A model generated the notes under the pieces. The model was not told the origin of the DNA. It made no database searches and saw only the letters and a list, made by a program, of their open reading frames with translations. A stretch of DNA of 64,000 nucleotides. It comes from Urechis unicinctus (taxonomy: Eukaryota > Annelida > Polychaeta > Xenopneusta > Urechidae). Both the position numbers and the translations under genes were made by a program. The stretch spans positions 65,371,009 to 65,435,008 of the forward strand of contig CM067343.1 of assembly GCA_034190875.2 (NCBI GenBank). The letters are read 5' to 3'. How positions within the stretch are numbered: position 1 is the stretch's first letter; each line of letters opens with the position of its first letter. Shown one piece after another: positions 31,821-42,308 of this stretch.

Positions 31821-32536
31821 CTGCAAAATAGTCACATTGGGTGGATAGCCGCGAACGGTGTAGACACCTTGGTCTGCGGACACACTAGTTTACCGACAAA
31901 CTAGCATGCCACAGCGATGAGACGTGGTGGGCCAGAACCGCGGAGCGTGTTTATAGAATGCATATCAGAGATTGTAAAAATAGAGTCAACTCCCGTAGTT
32001 TCGCTTGCCACAGGTGTGCGTCGCCATACAGTGGCTCCCCCAAACGGCCGGGCAGCGTAATTACATTATAGCGCAGCGACAGCATCGCAGTGTCGGAGAT
32101 GATCGAGTGATAATCGAGCAGATTATTACTTGTTGTAGTTTATCTATTCCCTAGAAATATGAATAGATATGAGGAATACACTCTTCCTAGTAATGTATAC
32201 CGAGACAGATATAATTAGAGCCTTCGGAATCGATAAACGTAATGTTTTCTTGGACGGGATGTCCGAAACAAACGGCCGGGCAAGTGCAGGGGTACAAGCC
32301 TCCTTGATTTGATGATTTTAGTAGCTTTAATCGGTCGATGGTAATATAAATATTATATTCTTAAAGCAGATAAATACAACTTTTGTTTGTTAATAATATC
32401 TTTGCATTGTGTGATCATGTTGACAGTCGCTTGTCGGAGTTAAATAAATCAGAGACCAAGGCATCGAGTTCAGAGTGTTTGAGGCCAGTGGAAAATTATA
32501 TGCGCACTTACCAATATATTTCAGCATACCTGTTTC
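31821..32536. other. Right flank of P2, no gene recognised
   Basis: No open frame of note. The 17-mer tggtgggccagaaccgc (31925-31941) is the exact reverse complement of 7786-7802 at the left edge of P1. The word aaacggccgggca occurs twice (about 32043 and 32268). Confidence 0.45.
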
Positions 32537-32949
32537 TGTTATAATAGTATTCTGGCTCATACATTCTTAAAAAGCCTCCCCCTTTTATTATCAGCACGAG
32601 AGCCCGGGTTACACCACACCACTCTTTGGGAGGGGTGTAACCCTGATTGTAGCAATCCTTACAGCAGGGCGAGTCCACCCTCCAAGTGGACTCGTCCTGT
32701 CACTGGGGGATTATTTTAACCTGGCCTATTGTGTGGACCCTTTATAAGGAGCACAGATGGGCCAGGTACAGGGAGACCATCTAGTCAGGGACACGATTCA
32801 GACCGCGAGATTCCCAGGGAGCTTCATTGTTGAAACTGAAATAAATCTAATAAGCAACTCTACTCCGGGACTCGCGTTAATTTCCTACAGGCAGTGAGTA
32901 ACAGTACAATAACGAAGAGCGTGGATGGCCAAGAAAAACTAGCTGTACA
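32537..32949 (+). repeat. Solo LTR of the same retrotransposon family
   Basis: Starts TGTTATAATAGTATTCTGGC and follows the 8890-14930 element's LTR, in the opposite orientation to that insertion, to about 32949. It includes ctttataaggagcac. Divergence from both LTRs is clearly greater than between them. No internal region and no clear target duplication were seen. Confidence 0.85.
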
Positions 32950-33328
32950 TCTCATGTCTACGCCTGAAAGACATGGATGCTTTCTATGTCAGTGAGTAGA
33001 TGTAAAACGTAGTCGTTACGATTATATCTTGTCATAACGTTTTAGTTTAAATCATTCGGAATGCAAAGCTGCGAGGCCTATAATTTTATCAGTTGATAAA
33101 AATTAAGTTCGTACGTATAGCTCCGATCGTATCTTAGACATTATAAATGTATGGATATGTCAAGCAGGATTGGCCAGTCATTTTACCTCGCGCGTCAAAT
33201 ATAATTCTGGCGTAGCATACAGAGCGGTGTCTGACAATAACAGTTAACGGCAACGACATAAACTTTTCGATTCTTGAATTACAGGGCAGCTTGCATTGAA
33301 AAGAATTGCAGCCTTTTGTTGACATTGA
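32950..33328. other. Spacer, no gene recognised
   Basis: AT-rich unique sequence; nothing supported. Confidence 0.4.
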
Positions 33329-33907
33329 TTAAGAAGAGGCTTGATATGTGGCGGGAGCGCTTGTTGTCATGAGTAAACAACCGTGTTTCCTTGTCGGGCA
33401 TGTTTCCTTGACGGGGCACGTTTCCTTGTCGGGGCATGTTTCCTTGTCAGGGCACGTGAATGTTTCCTTGTCGGGGCATGTTTCCTTATCGGGGCATGTT
33501 TCCTTGTCGGGGCACGTTTCCTTGTCGGGGCACGTTTCATTGTCGGGGCATGTTTCCTTGTCAGGGCACGTGAATGTTTCCTTGTCGGGGCATGTTTCCT
33601 TATCGGGGCATGTTTCCTTGTCGGGGCACGTTTCCTTGTCGGGGCACGTTTCATTGTCGAGGCACGTTTCCTTGTCGGGGCATGTTTCCTTGTCGGGGCA
33701 CGTTTCATTGTCGGGGCACGTTTCCTTGCCGGGGCATGTTTCCTTGCCGGGGCATGTTTCCTTGCCAATATCTTCAACTGTGGGTATCATACAGGATGCT
33801 CGGTTCGTGGCGACAGGGACGTTTATAGCACTGATGAACAAACATGTATAGGCGATAAAAAACCCACTGCCATATATAAGCAGTGGCTTGAATCGTACCT
33901 GGTTCAA
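33329..33907 (-). CDS. Possible secreted repeat protein with (KETCPD)n
   Basis: A 192-codon minus-strand frame. It starts with a short basic stretch and a hydrophobic segment ([19 protein letters not shown]) that could be a signal peptide or anchor, then about 21 repeats of a Cys-containing hexapeptide (consensus CPDKET), then a short tail. If real it would be an extracellular Cys-rich low-complexity protein. The frame may equally be an accident of an 18-bp minisatellite, since other frames across the array are also open. Confidence is therefore low. Confidence 0.25.
   Translation of the reverse strand: MNQVRFKPLLIYGSGFFIAYTCLFISAINVPVATNRASCMIPTVEDIGKETCPGKETCPGKETCPDNETCPDKETCPDKETCLDNETCPDKETCPDKETCPDKETCPDKETFTCPDKETCPDNETCPDKETCPDKETCPDKETCPDKETFTCPDKETCPDKETCPVKETCPTRKHGCLLMTTSAPATYQASS
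33384..33770. repeat. 18-bp minisatellite with 114-bp higher-order period
   Basis: The unit is gtttccttgtcggggcac or its cat variant, about 21 copies. Two 24-bp variants (cagggcacgtgaatg) sit exactly 114 bp apart (33448 and 33562), showing duplication of a six-unit block. Because 18 is a multiple of three, the array stays open in several frames. Confidence 0.95.
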
Positions 33908-34550
33908 GTGTGCTCACCAATTCGGTAGAAGTTGTCGCTGTCGGAGGCCAAGCAGATGCCAACTCGCAAGTCAACTTGTCTGGTCATATAATCAAATCAA
34001 CGCAACGTGATTACATAGCTTCGAAGATTATTTGTATTAAGTTGTATTTAGAGGTCTGTTCGAAGTATTCCAAATCGTAACCATGCCTCAGGAAAACGAC
34101 TATATACTGTCATATTCCACTAATTCAAACCCGAAACTGGTTTAATGATGAATAATTTCAATATTTACATTGGAACGCCATCAAAAATAATAAATGAACA
34201 CAGACAAGACATTTAGGTAATAAGTGACCTCAACCTTCTTAAATGTGGCCTGAAACAATTTCTCCATAGTGCAGAACTGAATGACTGTTCGCGAAATTAA
34301 ATGAGTTGTGATGACAGGAGTTTGAATGGAAGAAACCTTTTACAGTAATACATAGTGATCATAACGTCCAGAAGAAAATCGATATAGATGATGAAAAATG
34401 ATGGTGAACTTTGTGCGAGGGCATTCTTGCATAAAGGACAGTTGATTTGATCCAGGAGTCGACCCTGGTTGAGAAATAGTTCAGCTGAAGGAACGTCGTT
34501 CGCGTGAGGGCTGTAGTCATTGACCTTGTACATGTGATCATCCACACGGG
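33908..34550. other. Spacer, no gene recognised
   Basis: AT-rich; short open frames without protein character. Confidence 0.4.
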
Positions 34551-35545
34551 GGGTTTCGTTTTGGGTGACTAATTTCATCCACACAGAGGGTTTCGTTTTG
34601 GGTGACTAATTTCATCCACGCGGGGGGTTTCGTTTTGGGTGACTAATTTCATCCACGCGGGGGGTTTCGTTTTGGGTGACTAATTTCATCCACACGGGGG
34701 GTTTCAGGGGGTTTCGTTTTGGGTGACTAATTTCATCCACGCGGGGTTTCGGGGACTAATTTCGTTCGTTTTTGGTGTGACTGACTAATTTCATCCACGG
34801 GGGGGGGTTTCGTTTTGGGTGACTACGCGGGGGGTTTCGTTTTTTCATCCACGCAGGGGGTTTCGGGGTTTCGTTTTTGGGTGACTAATTTCATCCACGC
34901 GGGGGCGGGGGACTAATTTCATCCACGCGGGGGGTTTCGTTTTGGGTGACTAATTTCATCCACGCAGGGGGTTTCGTTTTGGGTGACTAATTTCATCCAC
35001 GCAGGGACTAATTTTCCACGCGTTTTGTTTGGGTGACTAATTTCATCCACGCAGGGGGTTTCGTTTTGGGTGACTAATTTCATCCACGCGGGGGGTTTCG
35101 TTTTTTCATTTCATCCACGCGGGGGGTTTCGTTTTGGGTGACATCCACGCAGGGGGTTTCGTTTTGGGTGACTAATTTCATCCACGCAGGGGGTTTCGTT
35201 TTGGGTGACTAATTTCATCCACGCGGGGGGTTTCGTTTTGGGTGACTAATTTCATCCACGCGGGGGGTTTCGTTTTGACTAATTTCATCCACGCAGGGGG
35301 TTTCGGGGGACTAATTACATTTCGTTTTGTGTGACTAATTTCATCCACGCAGGGGGTTTCGTTTTGGGTGACTAATTTCATCCACGCGGGGGGTTTTGGT
35401 GACTAATTTCATGGGGGTTTCGTTTTGGGTGACTAATTAATCCACGAAGGGGGTTTCGTTTTAGGGTTATTCATCCACGCGGGGGGTTTCGAAGGGGGTT
35501 TGATCGTTTGACTAATTTCATCCACGCGGGGGGTTTGTTTTGGAG
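34550..35545. repeat. 37-bp minisatellite A, scrambled, about 1 kb
   Basis: The unit is about gggggtttcgttttgggtga followed by ctaatttcatccacgcg (37 bp, for example 34576 to 34613). Many units are truncated, fused or partly deleted, especially 34740-35130 and 35390-35510. Confidence 0.93.
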
Positions 35546-35940
35546 AATTCATAAACGATGATCGGTTTAAACGATGTTTGAGGTATGATAACTGGTTGTC
35601 ATGGTTTCACTGACTGCCACGTGCGTTATTGACCTTGATCGTTCTATATCCGACCTATGGTACAATTTATACAAGGTTCTTACATCGTGTTAACAAACTA
35701 TTGAATCGGTCGTATGTAGAATAATAGGAATTCAGCCAGTAATGGTGTTTCAGTTTGTCAACGGCTCATACATCAAGGAACTATTGATATATGATTCACA
35801 ACCCACGTCAAACAGGTTGTCCCCTTATTTGAAGCCTTCATCAATGGATGATCTAATTATTGCCGTGGTGCAGCTGTCAGCCTCAGACAGTGGATGCTGT
35901 AAAAAAAAACAGTGATTGCGTACCTTACGAGCAGCGACCG
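35546..35940. other. Spacer, no gene recognised
   Basis: Unique sequence with no supported gene. Confidence 0.4.
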
Positions 35941-36165
35941 TTTGGGTTGCTGTGCATGTGATATCTCACACACAGAGCCCGGATGGGTTGCTGTGGGTGT
36001 GGTATCTCACACACAGAGCCCGGATGGGTTGCTTGACGCTAGAATCATTCCATGGTTTACCTACCTTGTCTTGCATCGATCCCAACCACAAGGTAATACC
36101 AAACAACAACAACAGCAACAACAACAACAATAGCAACAACGAACAGGATGATCAAATATTATTGC
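35940..36165. repeat. 41-bp repeat units with (CAA)n tail, copy 1
   Basis: Two units of gggttgctgtgggtgtggta followed by tctcacacacagagcccggat, then a conserved stretch (ttgtcttgcatcgatcccaa) and a CAA-rich tail. The same arrangement is at 41973-42290. The atcgatcccaacc word is reminiscent of a tRNA B box, so a SINE origin is possible but unproven. Confidence 0.6.
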
Positions 36166-36305
36166 CCCGGCTAAGAGCCCTTTAAAACTAGGAATGTGAT
36201 TGAAGGCACTCGGCACGGAGCGTGTGGACCACCTAAGTGACAGGGCCAGTCCATTCAGCTCCCTACCAGTAACAGCCAGCCCAATCGCTCCCCCTGTCAC
36301 CAACA
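36166..36305 (-). pseudogene. Fragment of the glycosyltransferase-like gene
   Basis: On the minus strand this reads RELNGLALSLRWSTRSVPSA and continues into FNHIPSFKGLL, nearly the same as residues around 155-190 of the intact gene at 42309-43580. The coding sequence between there and the 3' end (about 700 bases) is missing, and the piece abuts the same 41-bp/(CAA)n repeat that lies downstream of the intact gene. It is a partial duplicate. Confidence 0.8.
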
Positions 36306-36605
36306 GGTATCAAAACTAACCTCAGAATGGTTTATTATGTATATGAAAGGGGTCTGTACATGGCTCCGTCAGACATTAGACTCACAATTGCTAGAGTAGC
36401 TGGATAAAATAATAACATTATCACTGCAAAAGAAGGACAAGGCCTGGGAATCAATGCTAATATTAACGCCCCAAACGTTGTTCCGCCACCAAGTCACGAG
36501 CCCCCTGGTTCCCAGGTCTTTAGTGGAGATAAGCCAGTGGCTGCTGAAACAACAGCTCATGAAGAACATGTTAGATTGATTACAATTTATAAATAACTGC
36601 TGGTG
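36306..36605. other. Spacer, no gene recognised
   Basis: No supported gene. Confidence 0.35.
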
Positions 36606-36607
36606 GC

Positions 36608-37374
36608 CTACTTGCGATTTGCCTCAAGGCTAACAATTCTAACAATAGCAAATAGAATCCCAACAACTGCAACTAACACGGCCCACAAATTTTCTGCAAG
36701 ACACCCTACCGTTTGACTGCTTAAGAGCCTCGTCTGGCAGCTCCACTAGCTTACGCTCCTGACTGGGGATATGCTTGCCTATTTCACCGAGCCCCGCTTG
36801 GTTGTTGACCAGGCCACCTCTCTGGGTCTGCATAGCCTTGTCAAGCCCCATATGATCCCGGAATGGCAGCCCAACTATTTCCAATGGCGTTATGAACGCC
36901 CTCTATGAAGCTTGTTCCTACCTCATCACCTTGCTGTCTTCAGGTCTGCTCATTTGAAGTTCCAATTTCTCTGCGGCCTCAGCTGCTGCTTGATCAATAC
37001 CTTGGAAGGCTTTGGTCACTTTTGGCAACAGCCTCAGTGAACCCCAAACCATTACGGGTGGTATTCCCCCAGCCATGCTAACCAGTTAGAGGTTTTTCTC
37101 GTGCGAGCATTTCCGATCCTTAGGTCAGCGTAGTTCTTCAAAAATAACTCTCCTCCAACAAGCTCGGATGACGGAGGGCTGGTGTGTGACCATCTTCAGC
37201 TGAAGCGTTGGTATAGTCATTGACGGTGCCTATACTGTTCCATCTCAACATCCTGCCCTGTACGAGGAGGGGGACCACCTCTATCTCTGGCACCAACCCA
37301 TCATCCGCATCCATGATAGAGTGCTCTCTGACCATAGCCCGATCATTGTCATACGTTGGTTTGTCAAATTCCAT
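36608..37374 (-). pseudogene. Polinton membrane protein fragment, copy P3
   Basis: The ATG at 37374 (MEFDKPTYDN) matches the acidic start of the P1/P2 gene. Further on are FQGIDQAAAEAAE, a GTSFIEGVHNAI block identical over about 30 bases to P2 (36905-36935), DKAMQTQRGGLVNNQ, and a C-terminal hydrophobic helix (NLWAVLVAVVGILFAIVRIV) ending at a TAG near 36608. Frames change several times and the TLFREQG region is deleted. It shows a third copy of the family in inverted orientation relative to P1 and P2. Confidence 0.75.
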
Positions 37375-37830
37375 GTGTATTAAAGATATATTGTAATAGT
37401 TCAACTGCCCCACAATCCGTTTCAATCCGAACTACCACGCACGACGGTGTGTGTGGCCTGACCCAGAGGTGTACGTTATTGATCCCGGTGGGCCGCTTCA
37501 TGACTTCTTGAGGGCTTTATACCACTGTTTTCAGGGCGAGCCCTAGCTCCGGTGTAACGGTAACATGAATTTATACCGTTACGAAGAGTTCGTCAAACAC
37601 AGTCGGCGTGTTCTCGTTTGGGTTGAAGGGCTATATTTCGCACCTAGAAGATAACATATATCAAGAGCCTTTACAAAAAATAGACCTTTCGCTCCAAAAA
37701 ACTTACCACCACTCGACACTATTCTTCAATAAATGCCATCGATAGTTCGTTTCCGAACAAATCGCGATACGAAGTCTGCCATTTTGGAAACTATTAATTC
37801 TCGCGATTTCCCGCATTGCCTTAGTATCCC
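37375..37830. other. Spacer, no gene recognised
   Basis: No capsid gene follows the P3 start, unlike P1 and P2, so P3 is truncated here. Confidence 0.4.
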
Positions 37831-38050
37831 AAGTGGGGGGCACTTACCCTAACTCGGATAGGGGTGTGCCGCGGGACCTCGAAAACCCATACCCGTTGTA
37901 CTCGTTGAGAATGAGAAAAAGTATACTCCATCGTACAAGGTATTATGCGAATGTCTAACCCGTCGTAAAAGTCGGGATGTCGAAAAAACCACCCCCTTCG
38001 TGCGGCACATGTATACTATATCTTTACACTTAAGTGCCCCCCCCCCCCCG
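37831..38050. mobile_element. Candidate MITE with G/C-rich inverted ends
   Basis: Left end aagtggggggcactta (37831-37846); right end taagtgccccccccc (38031-38050). The match is about 13-14 bases inverted, enclosing about 190 bp. No clear target duplication, so tentative. Confidence 0.4.
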
Positions 38051-38383
38051 GGCTTAGCATGAGTCGTCGTCTTTCTGTGCATGCGCAGTGCATGTGGTCT
38101 TGAACTTGTAAACAAACATGCTGCTGTGTTTCTGACTTTTTACCGCTTCCCAAATTGATCAAACTATAAATAATTACCATGGATGAAATCCCCCGCCGAT
38201 AAAGGATAAAATCGTCCGTAAAACATCATTGCGTTCTATAACCCCATCACTTGCGTATGTTTGGTGTTGGTAGTTGTCTGAATCGATCTAAAAATATTCG
38301 CGTTGCGTTGTTTCGAGAAACGGTAAGACGTCTACGCAGACGTCTTGTAGGGCTAGGCGAGCCCATGCTGTACATTATTGACG

Positions 38384-38760
38384 ACAGCTTAGCACAGTAG
38401 TACGCCTTTGCTCACAGCCAGTCGTGTGGCAGCTCTCCTGTAATTGGTGAAAGCTGACCTTGGTCGCCACAGCAGACAACCCGTGCGCCACGTGATTCCA
38501 GCCACTCAAGGAAAGTCTGTAGGTTTGCGTATGGTACCTTGCAGATTTCGTCTCAGATGACAATACGTGTGATGTATTACTTCCCCATGCGCTCTAGCGT
38601 CCACTCACCTCTCCACCTAAGGAAGCTATGATAGGTCTCGGCCTGCGCGCATCTGTGTCGCATCTCCTTCTCTAGGCGGTGAGTAGGTGTGCTCACCATA
38701 AGATTTCTTCCCCGGACGAGCTCGATTGCACGCGCCGTCTTTGCACTCCAGCCACCTCAT
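38384..38760 (-). pseudogene. SF1 (RecD/Pif1-like) helicase fragment
   Basis: One minus-strand frame shows consecutive superfamily 1 helicase motifs. These are a damaged Walker A (GGWSAKTARAIEL, about 38718-38756), STPTHRL (motif Ia-like, about 38685), TYHSFLRW (about 38614-38640), VIxDEICKVP (Walker B, about 38535-38560) and VVCCGDQGQLSPITG (motif III, about 38440-38480). The order and spacing are right for the ATPase half of such helicases. In-frame stops lie before and inside the Walker B region (TAA, TGA) and after HDWL (TGA). The rest of the gene is absent. Helicases with this motif set occur in large DNA viruses and in mobile elements; the source here is not determined. Confidence 0.7.
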
Positions 38761-39240
38761 TTGAGATAGGTCAATGGAATTCTGTCGAGTGGCGCAGTGC
38801 TGAGCTCTACTGGGTAGTCTCCCGTACAGTAGCTGGGGGAATATGCGGAGTGCTATGCATTTACAGGTAAAGTGGGCTGGGGGCACATCAGGGAGGTATT
38901 ATGCACATCTCACTGTGGCAATCACAACTGCGCTCTGCGACATAAGCCTCGCCGTTGGTGAACTTCTGCAATGCAATGGGAGCCGAGCCCTGCTCGGCAA
39001 AGTGGTTGCCAAAACAGACAGCGATAACGGGATGGATACCTGCCTGGAACTCTCACTTCTGGACTTCGACTAATTTGGTGCCGATGTCACACGGCAGCGG
39101 GCTGTAGATGGCTGCTCGCCTCATGTGGTGGGTGTGAGGGCTGAACCAGACAAACCAGGGAGCACACTCTCCGATGCCTGGATTAGGGGAACTGCAAATT
39201 TTTTGCCCAGTCGTATCCGCTATGGACAATTAGCTATATT
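38761..39240. other. Spacer, no gene recognised
   Basis: A GC-richer stretch with open frames (for example 38843-39073 plus) but no recognisable motif. Confidence 0.35.
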
Positions 39241-39730
39241 GGTAGTATTTGGTAATGATCAGTGCATTTGACAATCCACTTATGGTCAGTGGAACATTTT
39301 ACAACCCTTTCTGAGAACTAGATTCTTATCTGTAAGAGATCACAGGGTCTAAGACTCGTACTAAGCTTCCGTTGTTTTTTGAAGCAGCGCATTAGTGCTG
39401 CTCGTATGAACACTTTGGAGAGATTTTCTCTTGTGATTAACTTAACGTCCATACCAAAGATGCCGGCCTATTCGAGGCGAATCCATAACTCATTGGATGC
39501 GTAGTTTAAACTGCACACCGCGTGCATAGGGTTTACTCGCTGCGCACACCACGTCTTCGCGGCACATCGACGGCATGGCTAAAGAACATGCGAGGTTTAT
39601 CTTTATGAAATGGCCATGACTTACACATAACATATGGTCTTGTGATCTGGCCGCACGATACACACAGTCTTTTTCTCTCCCACGTGGTTGACCTTGGCGT
39701 TTTATTGTTCTTTGCAGGTCTCTTTCGCTT
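39241..39730. repeat. Dispersed repeat, copy 1
   Basis: Shares long diverged stretches with 39850-40195 (for example tatgaacacttyggaaagat and ccataccaaagatrccggcc). A second block (39590-39700) matches 40740-40850, around catggccatgacttacaca. The family was not identified. Confidence 0.65.
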
Positions 39731-39849
39731 CATAATGTATGCAGTGAAACACTCAATATCTTAATATATTCTTCATACATATAATATTGGGGATGGAGGG
39801 CCCCAGGAACGTGGTCGAAGGGTTCACATGGCTAACTGGGTTTGGTGTT

Positions 39850-40195
39850 CAACATCAGGGCATTTGACAAGACACTTATGGTCAATGAAACCTTTTACAA
39901 CCCTCTCTGGTGGCTCGATTTCTTATCTGCAAGGATTCACAGGGTCTGAGCTTCCATTGTTTTTGGTAGCAACTCATTAGTTTTACTCATATGAACACTT
40001 CGGAAAGATTTTATCATGTGATTAACTTAATGTCCATACCAAAGATACCGGCCTTTTCCAGGCAATTCCATAACTAACTCATTGGATGCGTTTAATCGCC
40101 ACTTGTCAAAACTCGAGGTAGCCTCCGGTAGGGTTAGCCTGATCGTGTGTGTCAACACGCTCGTTCACTGCACACCGCGTACAAGCTTCCTCATC
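39850..40195. repeat. Dispersed repeat, copy 2
   Basis: Diverged copy of 39241-39550. Its right part (40090-40195) also matches 43670-43780 (cactgcacaccgcgtacaa). It leads directly into a 37-bp minisatellite. Confidence 0.65.
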
Positions 40196-40655
40196 GTAAC
40201 GTTTGGTGTAATTCAGTTTATGCAAGCGGGGAGTTTCGCTTGGGGTAATTCAGTTTATGCAAGCGGGGAGTTTCGTTTGGAGTAATTCAGTTTATGCAAG
40301 CGGGGAGTTTCGTTTGGGATAATTCAGTTTATGCAAGCGGGGAGTTTAGTTTGGAGTAATTCAGTTTATGCAAGCGGGGAGTTTCGTTTGGTGTAATTCA
40401 GTTTATGCAAGCGGGGAGTTTCGTTTGGAGTAATTCAGTTTATGCAAGCGGGGAGTTTCGTTTGGGGTAATTCAGTTTATGCACGCGGGGAGTTTCGTTT
40501 GGGGTAATTCAGTTTATGCACGCGGGGAGTTTCGTTTGGTGTAATTCAGTTTATGCAAGCGGGGAGTTTAGTTTGGAGTAATTAAGTTTATGCACACGGG
40601 GAGTTTCGTTTGGGGTAATTCAGTTTATGCACACGGGGAGTTTCGTTTGGTGTTA
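40196..40655. repeat. 37-bp minisatellite B, about 12 copies
   Basis: The unit is about gcggggagtttcgtttgggg followed by taattcagtttatgcaa (37 bp, for example 40214 to 40251). It is regular, in contrast with array A, with which it shares the core GCGGGGxGTTTCGTTT. Confidence 0.95.
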
Positions 40656-41530
40656 CTCGCTGCGCCTAGAGTCGTCGTACCTCGTTAGCTAGTTTAAATC
40701 TTCACGGCGTGTCGACGGCACGACTAAACAGCATGCGAGATATTCTTTATCAATTAGAAATGGCCATGACTTACACAACATATGTTCTTGTGATCTGACC
40801 GCGCGATACGTACAGGCTTTTTCTCTCCCACGCGGTTGACATTGAGACGTGCTTACTCTCCCGCTCCATCGACCTTGGCGCATGTTTGCCTAATATGTTC
40901 GCCGTTTTCTGCCCAACTATCCCTTGATAGTCCTTGTAATTATGCTGGACGCGACGAGAAGACAGATGAAAAGGTCAAGGTCGTGGTTAAACACATTGCT
41001 GATATAGCACTTACACAGCGTTATTATTATACTCTGATTGGCTATTTTAATTACAAGTGGTTCCTGTGTTCCGAGTAGGTTATTTAGTTGCGCGCAAGTG
41101 AATCTTGCGCTGCGATGAGTTGATTTGCGTGGAAGTGGTCATTTAGTTGCAAACGTCGGTTGAACGATATGTCCTTAAACCTCCCGCATTCATATTTCAT
41201 TCTTATTTAATGCCTCGTTTTTTTTACGATGAAGACGACAAGATTTGTTTGGTAATGTGATGGACGCATTTGTAACGTTGATGAACCTTGTTGCATTGGA
41301 TGTTTACCATAGGCAAGTTGGTCAGGCTAAACACACTCAACGCTACTAAAAGAAAATCACGACAGCGAGGTAAAGCCCTAACTCACCTATGTCGTCTGAG
41401 TCACTCGACATGACTAGGTTGATGTTTATGCGTTGTTTTCCGCCCGTCCCATTCCATCAGACTCGGCAGTACCGCGGCGGGTGTTATGGGCAGACGGAAC
41501 AGTTATAACTACTGGTAATCCCTGGAACTA
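40656..41530. other. Repeat-derived and unique spacer
   Basis: 40660-40860 is a diverged copy of 39530-39700. The remainder holds no supported gene. Confidence 0.4.
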
Positions 41531-41534
41531 GACT

Positions 41535-41750
41535 GGCGTTATTATAGTATATACTGGTTAGTACTGGCTTTATTATAGTATATACTGGTTAGTACTGGCG
41601 TTATTATAGTATATACTGGTTAGTACTGGCGTTATTATAGTATATACTGGTTAGTATTGGCGTTATTATAGTATATACTGTTTTGTATTGGCGTTATTAT
41701 AGTATATACTGGTCATTACTGGCGATTATTATAGAATATACTGGTTACTG
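41535..41750. repeat. 31-bp minisatellite, about 7 copies
   Basis: The unit is about tatactggttagtactggcg followed by ttattatagta (31 bp, 41581 to 41612). Confidence 0.93.
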
Positions 41751-41972
41751 GATGCTATGGTGGACCGGTACTCTACCAATATATTCCTACCACCAAGCTC
41801 TCTTGCATTAGTGTTACGCAGAAGACAAGCAGAGTAAACGTGAAGAGATAAAATTGACCCGATTGAGCACCCTCCATTTGGGGTGAATGGAAAAAAGAGG
41901 GAAATCCGTTAACTTAAACAAGAAGGTGGAAAAGATAAACAAGCGTAAGTTTATCATTGAACATGTCACCAT

Positions 41973-42290
41973 GGGTTGCTGTGGGTGTGGTATCTCACAC
42001 ACAGAGCCCGGATGGGTTGCTGCGGGCGTGGTATCTCACACACAGAGCCCGGATGGGTTGCTATGGGCATGGTATCTCACACACAGAGCCTGGATGTGTT
42101 GCTGTGGGTGTGGTATCTCATACACAGAGCCCGGATGGGTTGCTGTGGATGTGGTTTCTCATACACAGAGCCCGGATGGTTGCTATAGACGCTAGAATCA
42201 CTTCACATTTAACCTACCTTGTCTTGCATCGATCCCAACCACAAGGTAATACCTAACTACAACAACAACAACAACAACGAACAGGTTGAT
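41973..42290. repeat. 41-bp repeat, five units, with (CAA)n tail, copy 2
   Basis: Units of 41 bp (41973 to 42014) with a conserved 3' part and a CAA tail, immediately downstream of the glycosyltransferase-like gene. Paired with 35940-36165. Confidence 0.85.
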
Positions 42291-42308
42291 CAGATATTAT
42301 TCCACCGG

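Noticed and set aside
8890-32949. LTR-like repeats at 8.9, 14.5 and (inverted) 32.5 kb read as Polinton terminal inverted repeats
   Set aside because: They begin TG and end CA, and the first pair has a TGAG duplication, a primer binding site and a polypurine tract, and lies inside the PolB gene. They belong to an LTR retrotransposon.
34550-35545. CRISPR-like array of regular repeats
   Set aside because: No unique spacers between repeats; it is a contiguous minisatellite in animal DNA.
38761-39073. Open frames upstream of the helicase fragment as a separate gene
   Set aside because: No motif, and homology to the helicase family stops at the Walker A region.
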